Positions 8,936 through 16,273 of a stretch of DNA of 64,000 bases are shown piece by piece. Numbering within the stretch: position 1 is the first letter of the stretch; each line of letters starts with the position of its first letter. The notes under the pieces are model-generated. The model had not been told where the DNA came from. It did not search any database and saw nothing but the letters and a program-made list of their open reading frames with translations. This stretch comes from Opitutaceae bacterium EW11 (GTDB lineage Bacteria > Verrucomicrobiota > Verrucomicrobiia > Opitutales > Opitutaceae). The stretch is taken from NCBI GenBank assembly GCA_003054665.1, contig QAYY01000003.1:186001-250000 (forward strand), read 5' to 3'. The translations under genes and the position numbers were made by a program.

Positions 8936-9060
8936 GGTCAGAAACGCGATGTATGGGACAGGCCGCGAGGGGAAACAAGCGGTGATTCCCACGTATCCGT
9001 TCCAGCCGACGCCACCGCGAGCGGGTGGGGCGCCGGCTCCGTGTCGTCCTCAGAATCGGG

Positions 9061-9096
9061 AAATTAAAAACCCCCGGGAGGCGAACCTCCCGGGGG
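9061..9096 (-). terminator. Strong intrinsic terminator after the micro-ORF
   Basis: A perfect 11-bp GC stem (CCCCCGGGAGG / CCTCCCGGGGG, 9071-9081 and 9086-9096) closes a CGAA tetraloop. On the minus strand it is followed at once by TTTTTAATTT. It lies 10 bp beyond the stop codon of the 30-codon ORF, so a short monocistronic transcript is implied. Confidence 0.9.
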
Positions 9097-9106
9097 CGTT
9101 ATTTTC

Positions 9107-9199
9107 TTACTTTAGCGTTCGAGTCGCCTTCTTGTCGCGCGCGGCAATCACGAAGATGCCGAGCACAGCAGCGCAGGCGAGGGCCATGGTGATGGACAT
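9107..9199 (-). CDS. 30-residue single-span membrane protein (micro-ORF)
   Basis: Reading the minus strand from the ATG at 9199 gives 30 codons ending TAA. The first ~19 residues are hydrophobic (MSITMALACAAVLGIFVIAA) and are followed by a basic tail (RDKKATRTLK), typical of a single-span protein with a cytoplasmic basic end. A perfect Shine-Dalgarno AGGAGG sits 8 nt before the ATG, better than at most genes in this window. A strong intrinsic terminator follows the stop. No known small-protein family was recognised. The combination of ribosome site, hydrophobic-then-basic layout and dedicated terminator makes a real gene likely, although its job cannot be stated. Confidence 0.72.
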   Translation of the reverse strand: MSITMALACAAVLGIFVIAARDKKATRTLK

Positions 9200-9255
9200 T
9201 TTACTATCCTCCTATGGTTTGATGCCTCCTCCCGGTGAGGGGATTCGGCGGGATC

Positions 9256-9276
9256 TCCAATGCGTTTTACATTGGA
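9256..9276. promoter_or_regulatory. Perfect 7-bp inverted repeat in a divergent intergenic region
   Basis: TCCAATG and CATTGGA flank a 7-nt A/T-rich spacer. It lies in the 262-bp region between the minus-strand micro-ORF and the plus-strand DUF2911 gene, 57 bp before the micro-ORF start. The size fits a dimeric regulator site, or a small RNA hairpin. No convincing sigma-70 boxes were found for either gene. Confidence 0.45.
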
Positions 9277-9461
9277 AATTGGGAAAGAACGCTGGGAAGG
9301 AACATACAGGGTTTTCCCCTCACGTCCAGTGGCAATCGGCCGACCGGGCGGCCGGACCGGTGTGGTTGTCGCGCAACTACCGTCTCCCACTATACTTGGT
9401 TGTTTTGTATTTGTGCTTCGTCGGTTGCTTCTTTGGGAAAGAACGACTCTTCTTTTCACCC

Positions 9462-10328
9462 ATGAGCATCACCCTACGTACCCTTGGTTTGACTACGTTA
9501 TTGCTCGGCGCCGCCTGCGGCGCTTTGGCCCAGAACGGCCCCAAGATCGACTTCCCGGCCGCCAGTCCGGCTTGCACGCTGAAGCAACGGGTCGGCCTGA
9601 CCGACTTTGAGATCGTTTACTCCCGCCCTGGCGTGAAAGGGCGCGAAATCTTCGGCGGGCTCGAGGCCTGGGGCTCGGTTTGGCGGACGGGAGCGAACGC
9701 CGCGACCAAGATCACCTTCTCGTCGCCGATCAAGTTCGGCGGCGTTTCGGTCCCCGCGGGGACCTACGCCCTGTTCACCATTCCCGGGAAGGAACAGTGG
9801 ACGGTCATCCTCAATAGCGACGCCGGCCAGTGGGGTGCCTACAAGTATTCGCAGGCCAAAGACGTCGCCCGCGTCACCGTCGCGCCGGTGAAACTCGCCC
9901 AACCGGTCGAGACGATGACGATCGAGTTCGACGACATCCGCGACGAGTCCGCCACGCTTTACGTTGCCTGGGAGAAGACGCGGGTTCCGGTGAGCATCGG
10001 GGTCGACGTCGCCACGGCGCTGCTGCCTCAGATCGAGAAGGCGATGTCGGTCGAGGGCAAAAAGCAGCCGGCGCTGCTCTTCCAGTCCGCGTCGTTCTAC
10101 TTCAACCACGACCAGGATTTGAACAAGGCGCTGGCCTGGATCGACGAGGCGATCGCCGGCGCTCCGCAGGCCTACTACATGGTCAATCTCCAAGCCAAGA
10201 TTCTCGCCAAGCAGGGCAAGAAGGCGGAGGCCATCGCGGCGGCGAAACACTCGCTCGAGTTGTCCCGCGAGGCGAAGGACGCTTCGTACGTGAAACAAAA
10301 CGAGGATCTGATCTCGAGCCTGCAGTAA
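9462..10328 (+). CDS. DUF2911 domain protein, secreted or periplasmic
   Basis: The 288-residue product has a signal peptide (LTTLLLGAACGALAQ) and then the DUF2911 domain: SRPGVKGREIFGGL, GSVWRTGANAATKITF and PAGTYALFTIPG are its usual landmarks. The last ~100 residues are helical and look like one or two TPR-type repeats (FYFNHDQDLNKALAWIDEAI, ILAKQGKKAEAIAAAKHSL). The domain is common in Bacteroidota and Verrucomicrobiota; its biochemical function is not established. The ATG at 9462 begins the signal peptide; no strong ribosome site is visible. A hairpin 14 bp downstream separates it from the following operon, so it may be transcribed on its own. Confidence 0.88.
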   Translation: MSITLRTLGLTTLLLGAACGALAQNGPKIDFPAASPACTLKQRVGLTDFEIVYSRPGVKGREIFGGLEAWGSVWRTGANAATKITFSSPIKFGGVSVPAGTYALFTIPGKEQWTVILNSDAGQWGAYKYSQAKDVARVTVAPVKLAQPVETMTIEFDDIRDESATLYVAWEKTRVPVSIGVDVATALLPQIEKAMSVEGKKQPALLFQSASFYFNHDQDLNKALAWIDEAIAGAPQAYYMVNLQAKILAKQGKKAEAIAAAKHSLELSREAKDASYVKQNEDLISSLQ

Positions 10329-10341
10329 TCGAGTCAGCCGA

Positions 10342-10370
10342 GCGGCAGCCGGGCTCACTGCGGCTGCCGC
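10342..10370 (+). terminator. GC hairpin after the DUF2911 gene, possible terminator
   Basis: A perfect 10-bp stem (GCGGCAGCCG / CGGCTGCCGC, 9-nt loop) begins 14 bp past the DUF2911 stop. There is no T-run after it, so intrinsic termination would be weak; it may instead stabilise the transcript end. Confidence 0.45.
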
Positions 10371-10443
10371 GCAACTTTCGCGCGCCGCCGGGCGTCTGAA
10401 CCGGCGCGCCTCGCGCCGCAGCGCGCGCTCTGGCTCCTCCTGC

Positions 10444-12933
10444 ATGACCGACCTCAAGCTCCTCTCGCCCCGTACGCTCTCCGTCCTCGGACGTTTTTTC
10501 TTCGTGGTGTCTACGTTCTGCCTCGCTGCCCGAGTGGGCGCCGCCGATGGAGCGGGAGCGCTCGCCGCGGAACTCCGCACGCTTCAGCAGACGGGCAGCG
10601 TGCTCTACATCGCGGCGCATCCCGACGATGAAAACACCCAGCTGATCGCGTATCTGGCGCGCGGCCGGGGCTACCGAACCGGTTATCTCTCGGTCACGCG
10701 GGGCGACGGCGGCCAGAACGTGCTCGGACCGGATCTCGGCGAAAAGCTCGGCGTGGCCCGAACGCAGGAGTTGCTTGCCGCGCGCCGACTGGACGGCGGG
10801 CGGCAGTTTTTCACCCGCGCGATCGATTTCGGGTTTTCGAAGGATTACGAGGAGACGCTGCGCGTCTGGGACCGGCAGGAAGTCCTTTCGGACATTGTCC
10901 GCGTCATCCGCGAGTTTCAGCCCGACGTGTTGGTCACTCGCTTTTCCCCGCAACCCGGCGGCACCCACGGCCATCACACCGCGTCTGCCGTGCTCGCCCT
11001 GGAGGCGTTCAAGCTGGCGGGGGACCCGAAGGCGTTTCCGGAGCAGCTCCGCGACCTGAAGCCCTGGCAGCCGAAACGGATCTTCTGGAACGCCTGGCAG
11101 GGGAGGAGCGACGTGGCGAACGCCCTGAAGATCGATGTCAGCGGCACCGACCCGGTCCTGGGCATCACCTTCGCCGAACTGGCCACCCGCAGTCGCAGCC
11201 AGCACAAGACGCAGGGGTTCGACAAGTTCGCGCCGATGTCGAGCACCGGGCCGCGCATCGAGCAGTTTCACCTTTTGGCCGGCGACCCTGCGACGACCGA
11301 TCTGCTCGACGGCGTGGATACGTCCTGGAACCGCTTCGAAGGCGGAGCCGCCGTGGCCAAACTGGCGGAGCAGGTCGCGGCACGTTTCGATCCCGCGAAG
11401 CCGACCGAGAGCCTGCCGTCCCTTTTCGAACTGCGCCGGGCGTTCGCGGCGCTTGCGCCCTCGGCCGCCGTGGAAGATCGGCGTGCTACCCTCGACCGGC
11501 TGATCGCCGAGTGCGTCGGCTTGCGCGTGGCCACCACCGTGCCGAACACCGAGGTCGTCGCGGGCGAGAGAATCCCGCTTCATCAACGCGTCGATCTCTC
11601 CGCGGCCGTTCCTGTCCGCTGGGTCGCCGTCCGCCATCCGCGCGATCACAGCGAAGTTCCGGTCGGGATCGACCTGGTGCCCGGTGCGTCCGCCACGAAG
11701 GAGACGGAAAAAACGATGCCCGCCGACGCCGGCGTGACGCAGCCGTACTGGCTCCGCGAGCAACCTGCGACGGGCATGTTCCGGGTGGCGGATACGCGTC
11801 TGATCGGCACGCCCGAGAACCCGCCGGAGTGGCCGGTCGACTACGTCTTCTCCGTGGGCGGAGAGACGCTGGTGGTGCATGACGAACCCGTGCTGCAGGG
11901 TACGGCGCCGGACTCGCCCGAGGTTCGCCATCTGGCGGTGATCGCGCCGGTGAGTCTGCGCTTTTCCTCGGAAGTCGAATTGCTCGCTCCGGGCGCCCAA
12001 CGCGAGGTGACGGTCGAGATCGCCGCGGCTCGTCCGGCCTCGGGCTCGCTGCGCCTCGTGGCCTCGGAGGGTTGGAGCTTCTCGCCCGCGGCGCTGCCCT
12101 TTGCACTGGCGAAGCCCGGAGACGTCTTCCGCGGCACGTTTTCCGTCACCGCGCCGGCGCGTCCCGACGTCGGGCGCCTGACAGCCGAAGCCCGGGTCGG
12201 AGGTCGCGTCTACGACACGCAGCGCCAGGAGGTCCATTATCCCCACATCCATTTCCAGCTCCTCCAGCCGCCCGCCCGGGCTCGCGTCGTCTCGTTGGAG
12301 ATTGCGCGGCGCGGACAGCACCTCGGCTACGTGCCGGGCGCGGGAGACACGATCGCGGAGAATCTCCGCCAGATCGGCTACGACGTCGACGTCGTCAACG
12401 GCCCGGACCTCACGCCGGAACGCCTGAAAACCTTTGATGCGGTTGTTTTCGGCGTGCGGGCTCTGAACGTGCGCCAGGATCTCGCGCCGCACATGGCTGC
12501 GCTCTTCGCCTATGTCGAAGCCGGAGGCACCGTGGTATTCCAATACAACAACCCCAACGGCCTCCAGGTGGAGAAGATCGTGCCGTACGACCTGCATCTT
12601 TCGGCCGATCGGGTGACCGACGAAACCGCGCCGATGACGTTACTCTCTCCCGGACATCCCGTGCTCACGACCCCGAACGCGATCTCCGCGGAGGATTTCC
12701 AGGGCTGGGTGCAGGAACGCGGTCTCTATTTCCCGAATCGGTGGGCCGACGCCTTCACCCCCATCCTCGGGTGCAACGACACGGGCGAAGCGCCGATGAA
12801 GGGCGCGCTGCTGGTCGCCGGTTACGGCCGGGGACACATCGTCTACACCGGGCTATCCTTTTTCCGCCAGCTTCCCGCGGGCGTCCCCGGCGCCTACCGT
12901 CTTTTCGCGAACCTCGTTTCGCTCGGAAAATGA
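10444..12933 (+). CDS. Large secreted PIG-L/LmbE-family deacetylase
   Basis: The 829-residue product has a signal peptide ending near AARVGAAD. A PIG-L (LmbE) domain follows, with the zinc motif AHPDDENTQ near residue 58 and a second metal segment GGTHGHHTAS near residue 174. The long C-terminal half, of beta-sandwich and ThuA/GATase-like character (DAVVFGVRALNV, GGTVVFQYNNPNG), is as seen in secreted members from Verrucomicrobiota and Bacteroidota. PIG-L enzymes remove acetyl or acyl groups from N-acetylglucosamine-type substrates. It is the first gene of an overlapping unit leading to bshB1 and bshA (its stop overlaps the next start as ATGA). It may act on an exported or external sugar conjugate whose products are imported by the adjacent symporter; that link is inference. 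Confidence 0.85.
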   Translation: MTDLKLLSPRTLSVLGRFFFVVSTFCLAARVGAADGAGALAAELRTLQQTGSVLYIAAHPDDENTQLIAYLARGRGYRTGYLSVTRGDGGQNVLGPDLGEKLGVARTQELLAARRLDGGRQFFTRAIDFGFSKDYEETLRVWDRQEVLSDIVRVIREFQPDVLVTRFSPQPGGTHGHHTASAVLALEAFKLAGDPKAFPEQLRDLKPWQPKRIFWNAWQGRSDVANALKIDVSGTDPVLGITFAELATRSRSQHKTQGFDKFAPMSSTGPRIEQFHLLAGDPATTDLLDGVDTSWNRFEGGAAVAKLAEQVAARFDPAKPTESLPSLFELRRAFAALAPSAAVEDRRATLDRLIAECVGLRVATTVPNTEVVAGERIPLHQRVDLSAAVPVRWVAVRHPRDHSEVPVGIDLVPGASATKETEKTMPADAGVTQPYWLREQPATGMFRVADTRLIGTPENPPEWPVDYVFSVGGETLVVHDEPVLQGTAPDSPEVRHLAVIAPVSLRFSSEVELLAPGAQREVTVEIAAARPASGSLRLVASEGWSFSPAALPFALAKPGDVFRGTFSVTAPARPDVGRLTAEARVGGRVYDTQRQEVHYPHIHFQLLQPPARARVVSLEIARRGQHLGYVPGAGDTIAENLRQIGYDVDVVNGPDLTPERLKTFDAVVFGVRALNVRQDLAPHMAALFAYVEAGGTVVFQYNNPNGLQVEKIVPYDLHLSADRVTDETAPMTLLSPGHPVLTTPNAISAEDFQGWVQERGLYFPNRWADAFTPILGCNDTGEAPMKGALLVAGYGRGHIVYTGLSFFRQLPAGVPGAYRLFANLVSLGK

Positions 12934-13076
12934 GCGCCGTCCCGCCGCCGTCCGATCGCGATGACCAGCCGGGGGTCCCCGGCTTTCGCAGCTGGCGGGG
13001 CGTGTACGTCTTTGTTTTCGCCGTGTTTGTCGCGTGTGTCGTGGCGCTCGCGGTCTTCTCCCGTGCCTTTTCCTGA
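12930..13076 (+). CDS. 48-residue single-span membrane protein
   Basis: The ATG overlaps the stop of the deacetylase gene (ATGA) and the ORF ends 9 bp before the symporter start. The product has a hydrophilic, proline-rich N-terminus (MSAVPPPSDRDDQPG) followed by a hydrophobic span (GVYVFVFAVFVACVVALAVF). It resembles in layout the tiny accessory subunits found beside some sodium:solute symporters, but no family could be recognised. Tight spacing on both sides is the main evidence that it is real and co-translated. Confidence 0.7.
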   Translation: MSAVPPPSDRDDQPGVPGFRSWRGVYVFVFAVFVACVVALAVFSRAFS

Positions 13077-13085
13077 CGCGCCCCG

Positions 13086-14792
13086 ATGAACTGGATCGAC
13101 TGGCTGGTGCTGCTCGGGACGATGATTGGGATCGCCGGCTACGGCACCTGGCGCACGCGCCACACGAACCGGCTCAAGACTTACCTGAAGGGCAGCGAGT
13201 CGGCGAAGTGGGGCACGATCGGCCTTTCGGTCATGGCCACGCAGGCCAGCGCGATCACCTTCCTCTCCATCCCGGGCCAGGGCTTCGAGAGCGGCGTGGG
13301 TTTCGTGCAGAACTATTTCGGCCTGCCGATCGCCCTCATCGTCGTGAGCGCGGTTTTCCTGCCTATCTACCGCAAGCTCGGCGTGTATACGGCCTACGAA
13401 TACCTGGGCCGGCGGTTCGACGCCAAGACGCGCCTTCTCGGCGCGGCGCTCTTCCTCCTCCAGCGCGGCCTCGCCGCCGGTGTGACGATCTACGCCCCCG
13501 CGATCATCATCTCGAGCGTCCTCGGGTGGCCCCTGAACCTCACGATCCTCTGCACGGGCCTGCTCGTGATCGTCTATACCGTCACCGGCGGAAGCGAGGC
13601 GGTGAGTTTCACCCAGAAATGGCAGATGGCGGTGATCTTCGGCGGGATGATCACGGCATTTGTCGTGCTCGTCCTGAAACTTCCCCCGGAACTGGGCTTC
13701 GGCGGTGCGGCGCACGTCGCCGGCGCGTTGGGCAAACTCCAGGCGGTGGATTTTTCGCTCAATCCGGACCATCGCTACACCCTCTGGAGCGGAGTGTTCG
13801 GCGGCGTTTTCCTCTCGCTCTCGTATTTCGGCACGGACCAATCGCAGGTGCAGCGCTACATCGGCGGAGCGGCCCTGCGCGAGGGGCGGCTCGGGCTCAT
13901 GTTCAACGCGGTGGTGAAGATCCCGATGCAGTTCTTCATCCTGCTCCTCGGGGCGCTCGTGTTTGTGTTTTATCAATTCCACCCGGCGCCAGTCTTCTTC
14001 AACCAGGCCGAATGGCGGCAGCACACCACCGGTGCGGGGAGCGACAAGTTCCGTGAGATCGAAGCGCGCCACGCCGAGGCGCAGAAGGTGAGGGTGGAGC
14101 GGGTGCGCGAGTGGAACGAGCGCCGGCTCGCCGGCGATGCGGCCGCGGAGGCGGAAGCGCGAAAGTCGATGGTCCAGGCCCAAGCCAAGGTCGACGCCGC
14201 CCGGGCGGACGCCAAGAAGGCGCTCCTGCAGGAGGATCCCGGCGCGAAGACCAAGGACTCCGATTACGTCTTCATCAGTTTTATCCTCGACTATCTGCCG
14301 CACGGCGCGGTGGGCCTGCTGATCGCGGTGATGTTCGCGGCCGCGCTTTCGTCGAAGGCCGGCGAACTGACGGCCCTGGCCTCGACCACCACGATCGATC
14401 TCTGGCGGCAGTTCCGGCCCCTCGCCGCGGCCGACGAGGCGAGAAACGTGCGGGTGGCGAAGTGGTTCACCGCCTTCTGGGGCTTGTTCGCGATCGGCTT
14501 CGCGCTCTTCGCGCGGTTTGCGGAGAACCTGATCGAGGCGATCAACATCCTCGGCTCGATCTTCTACGGCGTGGTGCTGGGGATTTTCCTCGTCGCGTTT
14601 TTCTTCCGGCGCGTCGGCGGCACGGCGGTCTTCTGGGCCGCGGTGATCGCTCAGGCGCTGGTCATCGTGTTTTATGCCACGCTCGCGATCTCGTACCTCT
14701 GGTACAACCCGATCGGCTGCGCCGCCTGCGTCGGGCTCAGCCTTCTCCTGCAGGGAATCCTTTCCGCGCACGCCGCGGTGAAGCGCCTATGA
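13086..14792 (+). CDS. Sodium:solute symporter (SSS) family transporter
   Basis: The 568-residue protein has about thirteen membrane spans. The SSS core is clear: IAGYGTWRTRHTNRLKTYL at the N-terminus, SVMATQASAITFLSIPGQGF in the first sodium-binding region, VYTVTGGSEAVSFTQKWQ, and SLSYFGTDQSQVQRYI. An unusual charged, helical insertion of about 75 residues (residues ~318-394, rich in Glu, Arg, Lys and Ala) sits between two spans, before SDYVFISFIL. SSS proteins import sugars, amino acids or organic acids with sodium. The gene is 9 bp after the 48-aa membrane protein and overlaps the BshC-like gene, so it belongs to this thiol-related operon. The substrate cannot be assigned. Confidence 0.92.
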   Translation: MNWIDWLVLLGTMIGIAGYGTWRTRHTNRLKTYLKGSESAKWGTIGLSVMATQASAITFLSIPGQGFESGVGFVQNYFGLPIALIVVSAVFLPIYRKLGVYTAYEYLGRRFDAKTRLLGAALFLLQRGLAAGVTIYAPAIIISSVLGWPLNLTILCTGLLVIVYTVTGGSEAVSFTQKWQMAVIFGGMITAFVVLVLKLPPELGFGGAAHVAGALGKLQAVDFSLNPDHRYTLWSGVFGGVFLSLSYFGTDQSQVQRYIGGAALREGRLGLMFNAVVKIPMQFFILLLGALVFVFYQFHPAPVFFNQAEWRQHTTGAGSDKFREIEARHAEAQKVRVERVREWNERRLAGDAAAEAEARKSMVQAQAKVDAARADAKKALLQEDPGAKTKDSDYVFISFILDYLPHGAVGLLIAVMFAAALSSKAGELTALASTTTIDLWRQFRPLAAADEARNVRVAKWFTAFWGLFAIGFALFARFAENLIEAINILGSIFYGVVLGIFLVAFFFRRVGGTAVFWAAVIAQALVIVFYATLAISYLWYNPIGCAACVGLSLLLQGILSAHAAVKRL

Positions 14793-15562
14793 ACGACGGT
14801 CCAGTCATCTGTTTCGGCCAGCAGCCCTGCGGCATCTTTCCGCGTCGCTTTCTCTACGCGAAGATCGTGACTGCACGCCGGCTTCAGCGGGAGATCGGAG
14901 GCCGCATCGTCTTTTTCTTCCACGACGCCGACCACGATCCGCGCGAGACCCAGACGTTCGTGCACCACCGGAAGACCGGCGAGGTGCAGATGCTGAATTT
15001 CGCCTTCGAGAACAAACTCCAGCGGAAATACTCGCCGCTCTGCCTGAAACGCATTCCCGCGGGCTGGCGCGAATCGACGGCCCGGCAGCTGCCGGCGTTT
15101 GTCGACCGTCGCTGGGTCGACGTTTTCAAGAACGTCCAGGCGGACAACGTGGCCGACTTCTGCCTCGAGATGTACCGCGGCATGGGTCTGCTCGAGGGGA
15201 TCGAGATCGTGAGGTCGGGCTCCGCCGACGTGCGGCGCGCCGCGTGTGAGATCGGCGACTTTTTCGTCGACGTTCCCTTCGAGGGCGAAGTGGTCCGAGC
15301 CCGCTGGCGGGACGGCGCGCTCCAGCTGCACGAAGGCGGCGACGTTTACCGAACCGTGCCGTTGGTGCCGTTCGGCAAGGAGCAGGTCAGCCCGACGCGT
15401 GACAGTCGGCTCCGCTGGATGCAGTCCGTCATTCACTGCACGCACTACGTCTCGGGCATGGGCGAACAGGCCTACTTGCGAAAAGAGGATGCCCCTGAAA
15501 TCGTCTACGTCACCCGCGACACCATCGACCGTTCCGATGAAGCCTACACCGACATCGCCTGA
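14789..15562 (+). CDS. Short BshC-like protein (putative bacillithiol-type cysteine ligase)
   Basis: The 257-residue product was not recognised at first by length, but its motifs match BshC, the last enzyme of bacillithiol synthesis. There is CFGQQPCGIF, where BshC has a G-Q-Q-x-G nucleotide-like loop, then FLYAKIVTARRL. FFHDADHDPRETQTFVH aligns with the BshC segment containing E-D-H-D and FVH. Near the end VSGMGEQAYL aligns with the BshC A-G-P-G-E-x-x-Y block. Known BshC proteins are about 540 residues with a long C-terminal coiled coil, which is absent here. The gene overlaps the symporter stop (ATGA) and the bshB1 start by 26 nt, and bshA follows, which strongly supports the role. Activity with cysteine and glucosaminyl-malate is inference. 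Confidence 0.72.
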   Translation: MNDGPVICFGQQPCGIFPRRFLYAKIVTARRLQREIGGRIVFFFHDADHDPRETQTFVHHRKTGEVQMLNFAFENKLQRKYSPLCLKRIPAGWRESTARQLPAFVDRRWVDVFKNVQADNVADFCLEMYRGMGLLEGIEIVRSGSADVRRAACEIGDFFVDVPFEGEVVRARWRDGALQLHEGGDVYRTVPLVPFGKEQVSPTRDSRLRWMQSVIHCTHYVSGMGEQAYLRKEDAPEIVYVTRDTIDRSDEAYTDIA

Positions 15563-16271
15563 GACCGGCGGCCTGCTCGTTTTCGGCGCGCACCCCGACG
15601 ACATCGAGTTCGGCTGCGGCGCCGTGGTCGCGCGGGAAACAGCGGCCGGCGTGCGAGCGCACTTCGTCGTTTGTTCGCGCGGCGAGTCCGGCACGCACGG
15701 GGCGCCCGAACAGCGGGTCGCGGAGGCGACCGCCGCGGCCAAGCTGCTCGGCGCAAGCGTCGAGTTCGTCGATTTGGGCGGCGACGCGCACCTCGAATAC
15801 GGAGTGGCGCAGAGCCTGGTCCTGGCCGCGATCGTCCGCCGGGTGCGCCCGCGTATTGTCCTTTCTCCTACCGTCGTCGAAGCGCAGCATCCCGATCACG
15901 CGGTGGTGGGCCGGCTCGTGCGCGACGCGGCCCGGCTGGCGCGCTACGGCGGCGTGGCGGAACTCCAGGCGCTGCCCGCCCACGCGATCGACGTTTTGCT
16001 CCAGTATGCCGTCACGCCGGACGGCGAGCCTGCCGGCATCGCGCCGGTCCTGATCGACGTCTCGGAGAAGCCGGTGCGGGACGCCTGGGTTGCGGCGATG
16101 GAGGCGCACGCCTCGCAGATGAAGACCCGCAACTACATCGAGCTTCAGCTGACTCGGGCTCGCCTCAACGGACTCCGCGCCGGAGCCGAGCACGCCATCG
16201 CGCTCTTTCCGGCCGAGCCGCTCGTCTTCGACTCACTTCAATCGCTGCGCCGTTCCGCGCGCCGCTTCTAG
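15537..16271 (+). CDS. bshB1: BshB1, GlcNAc-malate deacetylase (PIG-L family)
   Basis: The 244-residue cytoplasmic protein has the LmbE-type zinc motif AHPDDIEFGCG near residue 18 and the second metal block EAQHPDHAVVG, plus MKTRNYIELQ near the C-terminus as in BshB1. The family removes acetate from N-acetylglucosaminyl-malate to give glucosaminyl-malate in bacillithiol synthesis. The start codon lies inside the end of the BshC-like gene (26-nt overlap) and bshA follows after 2 nt, the usual partner arrangement. It differs from the secreted PIG-L protein at the head of the operon by lacking a signal peptide and extra domains. Confidence 0.9.
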   Translation: MKPTPTSPETGGLLVFGAHPDDIEFGCGAVVARETAAGVRAHFVVCSRGESGTHGAPEQRVAEATAAAKLLGASVEFVDLGGDAHLEYGVAQSLVLAAIVRRVRPRIVLSPTVVEAQHPDHAVVGRLVRDAARLARYGGVAELQALPAHAIDVLLQYAVTPDGEPAGIAPVLIDVSEKPVRDAWVAAMEAHASQMKTRNYIELQLTRARLNGLRAGAEHAIALFPAEPLVFDSLQSLRRSARRF

Positions 16272-16273
16272 TC

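Noticed and set aside
10183-12597. Long minus-strand open frame opposite the PIG-L gene (804 codons)
   Set aside because: Antisense to a clear enzyme, rich in Arg, His and Gly with no recognisable motif; typical mirror frame in GC-rich coding DNA.
12894-14771. Minus-strand open frame opposite the symporter (625 codons)
   Set aside because: Highly charged low-complexity translation, mirrors the symporter and has no family features.
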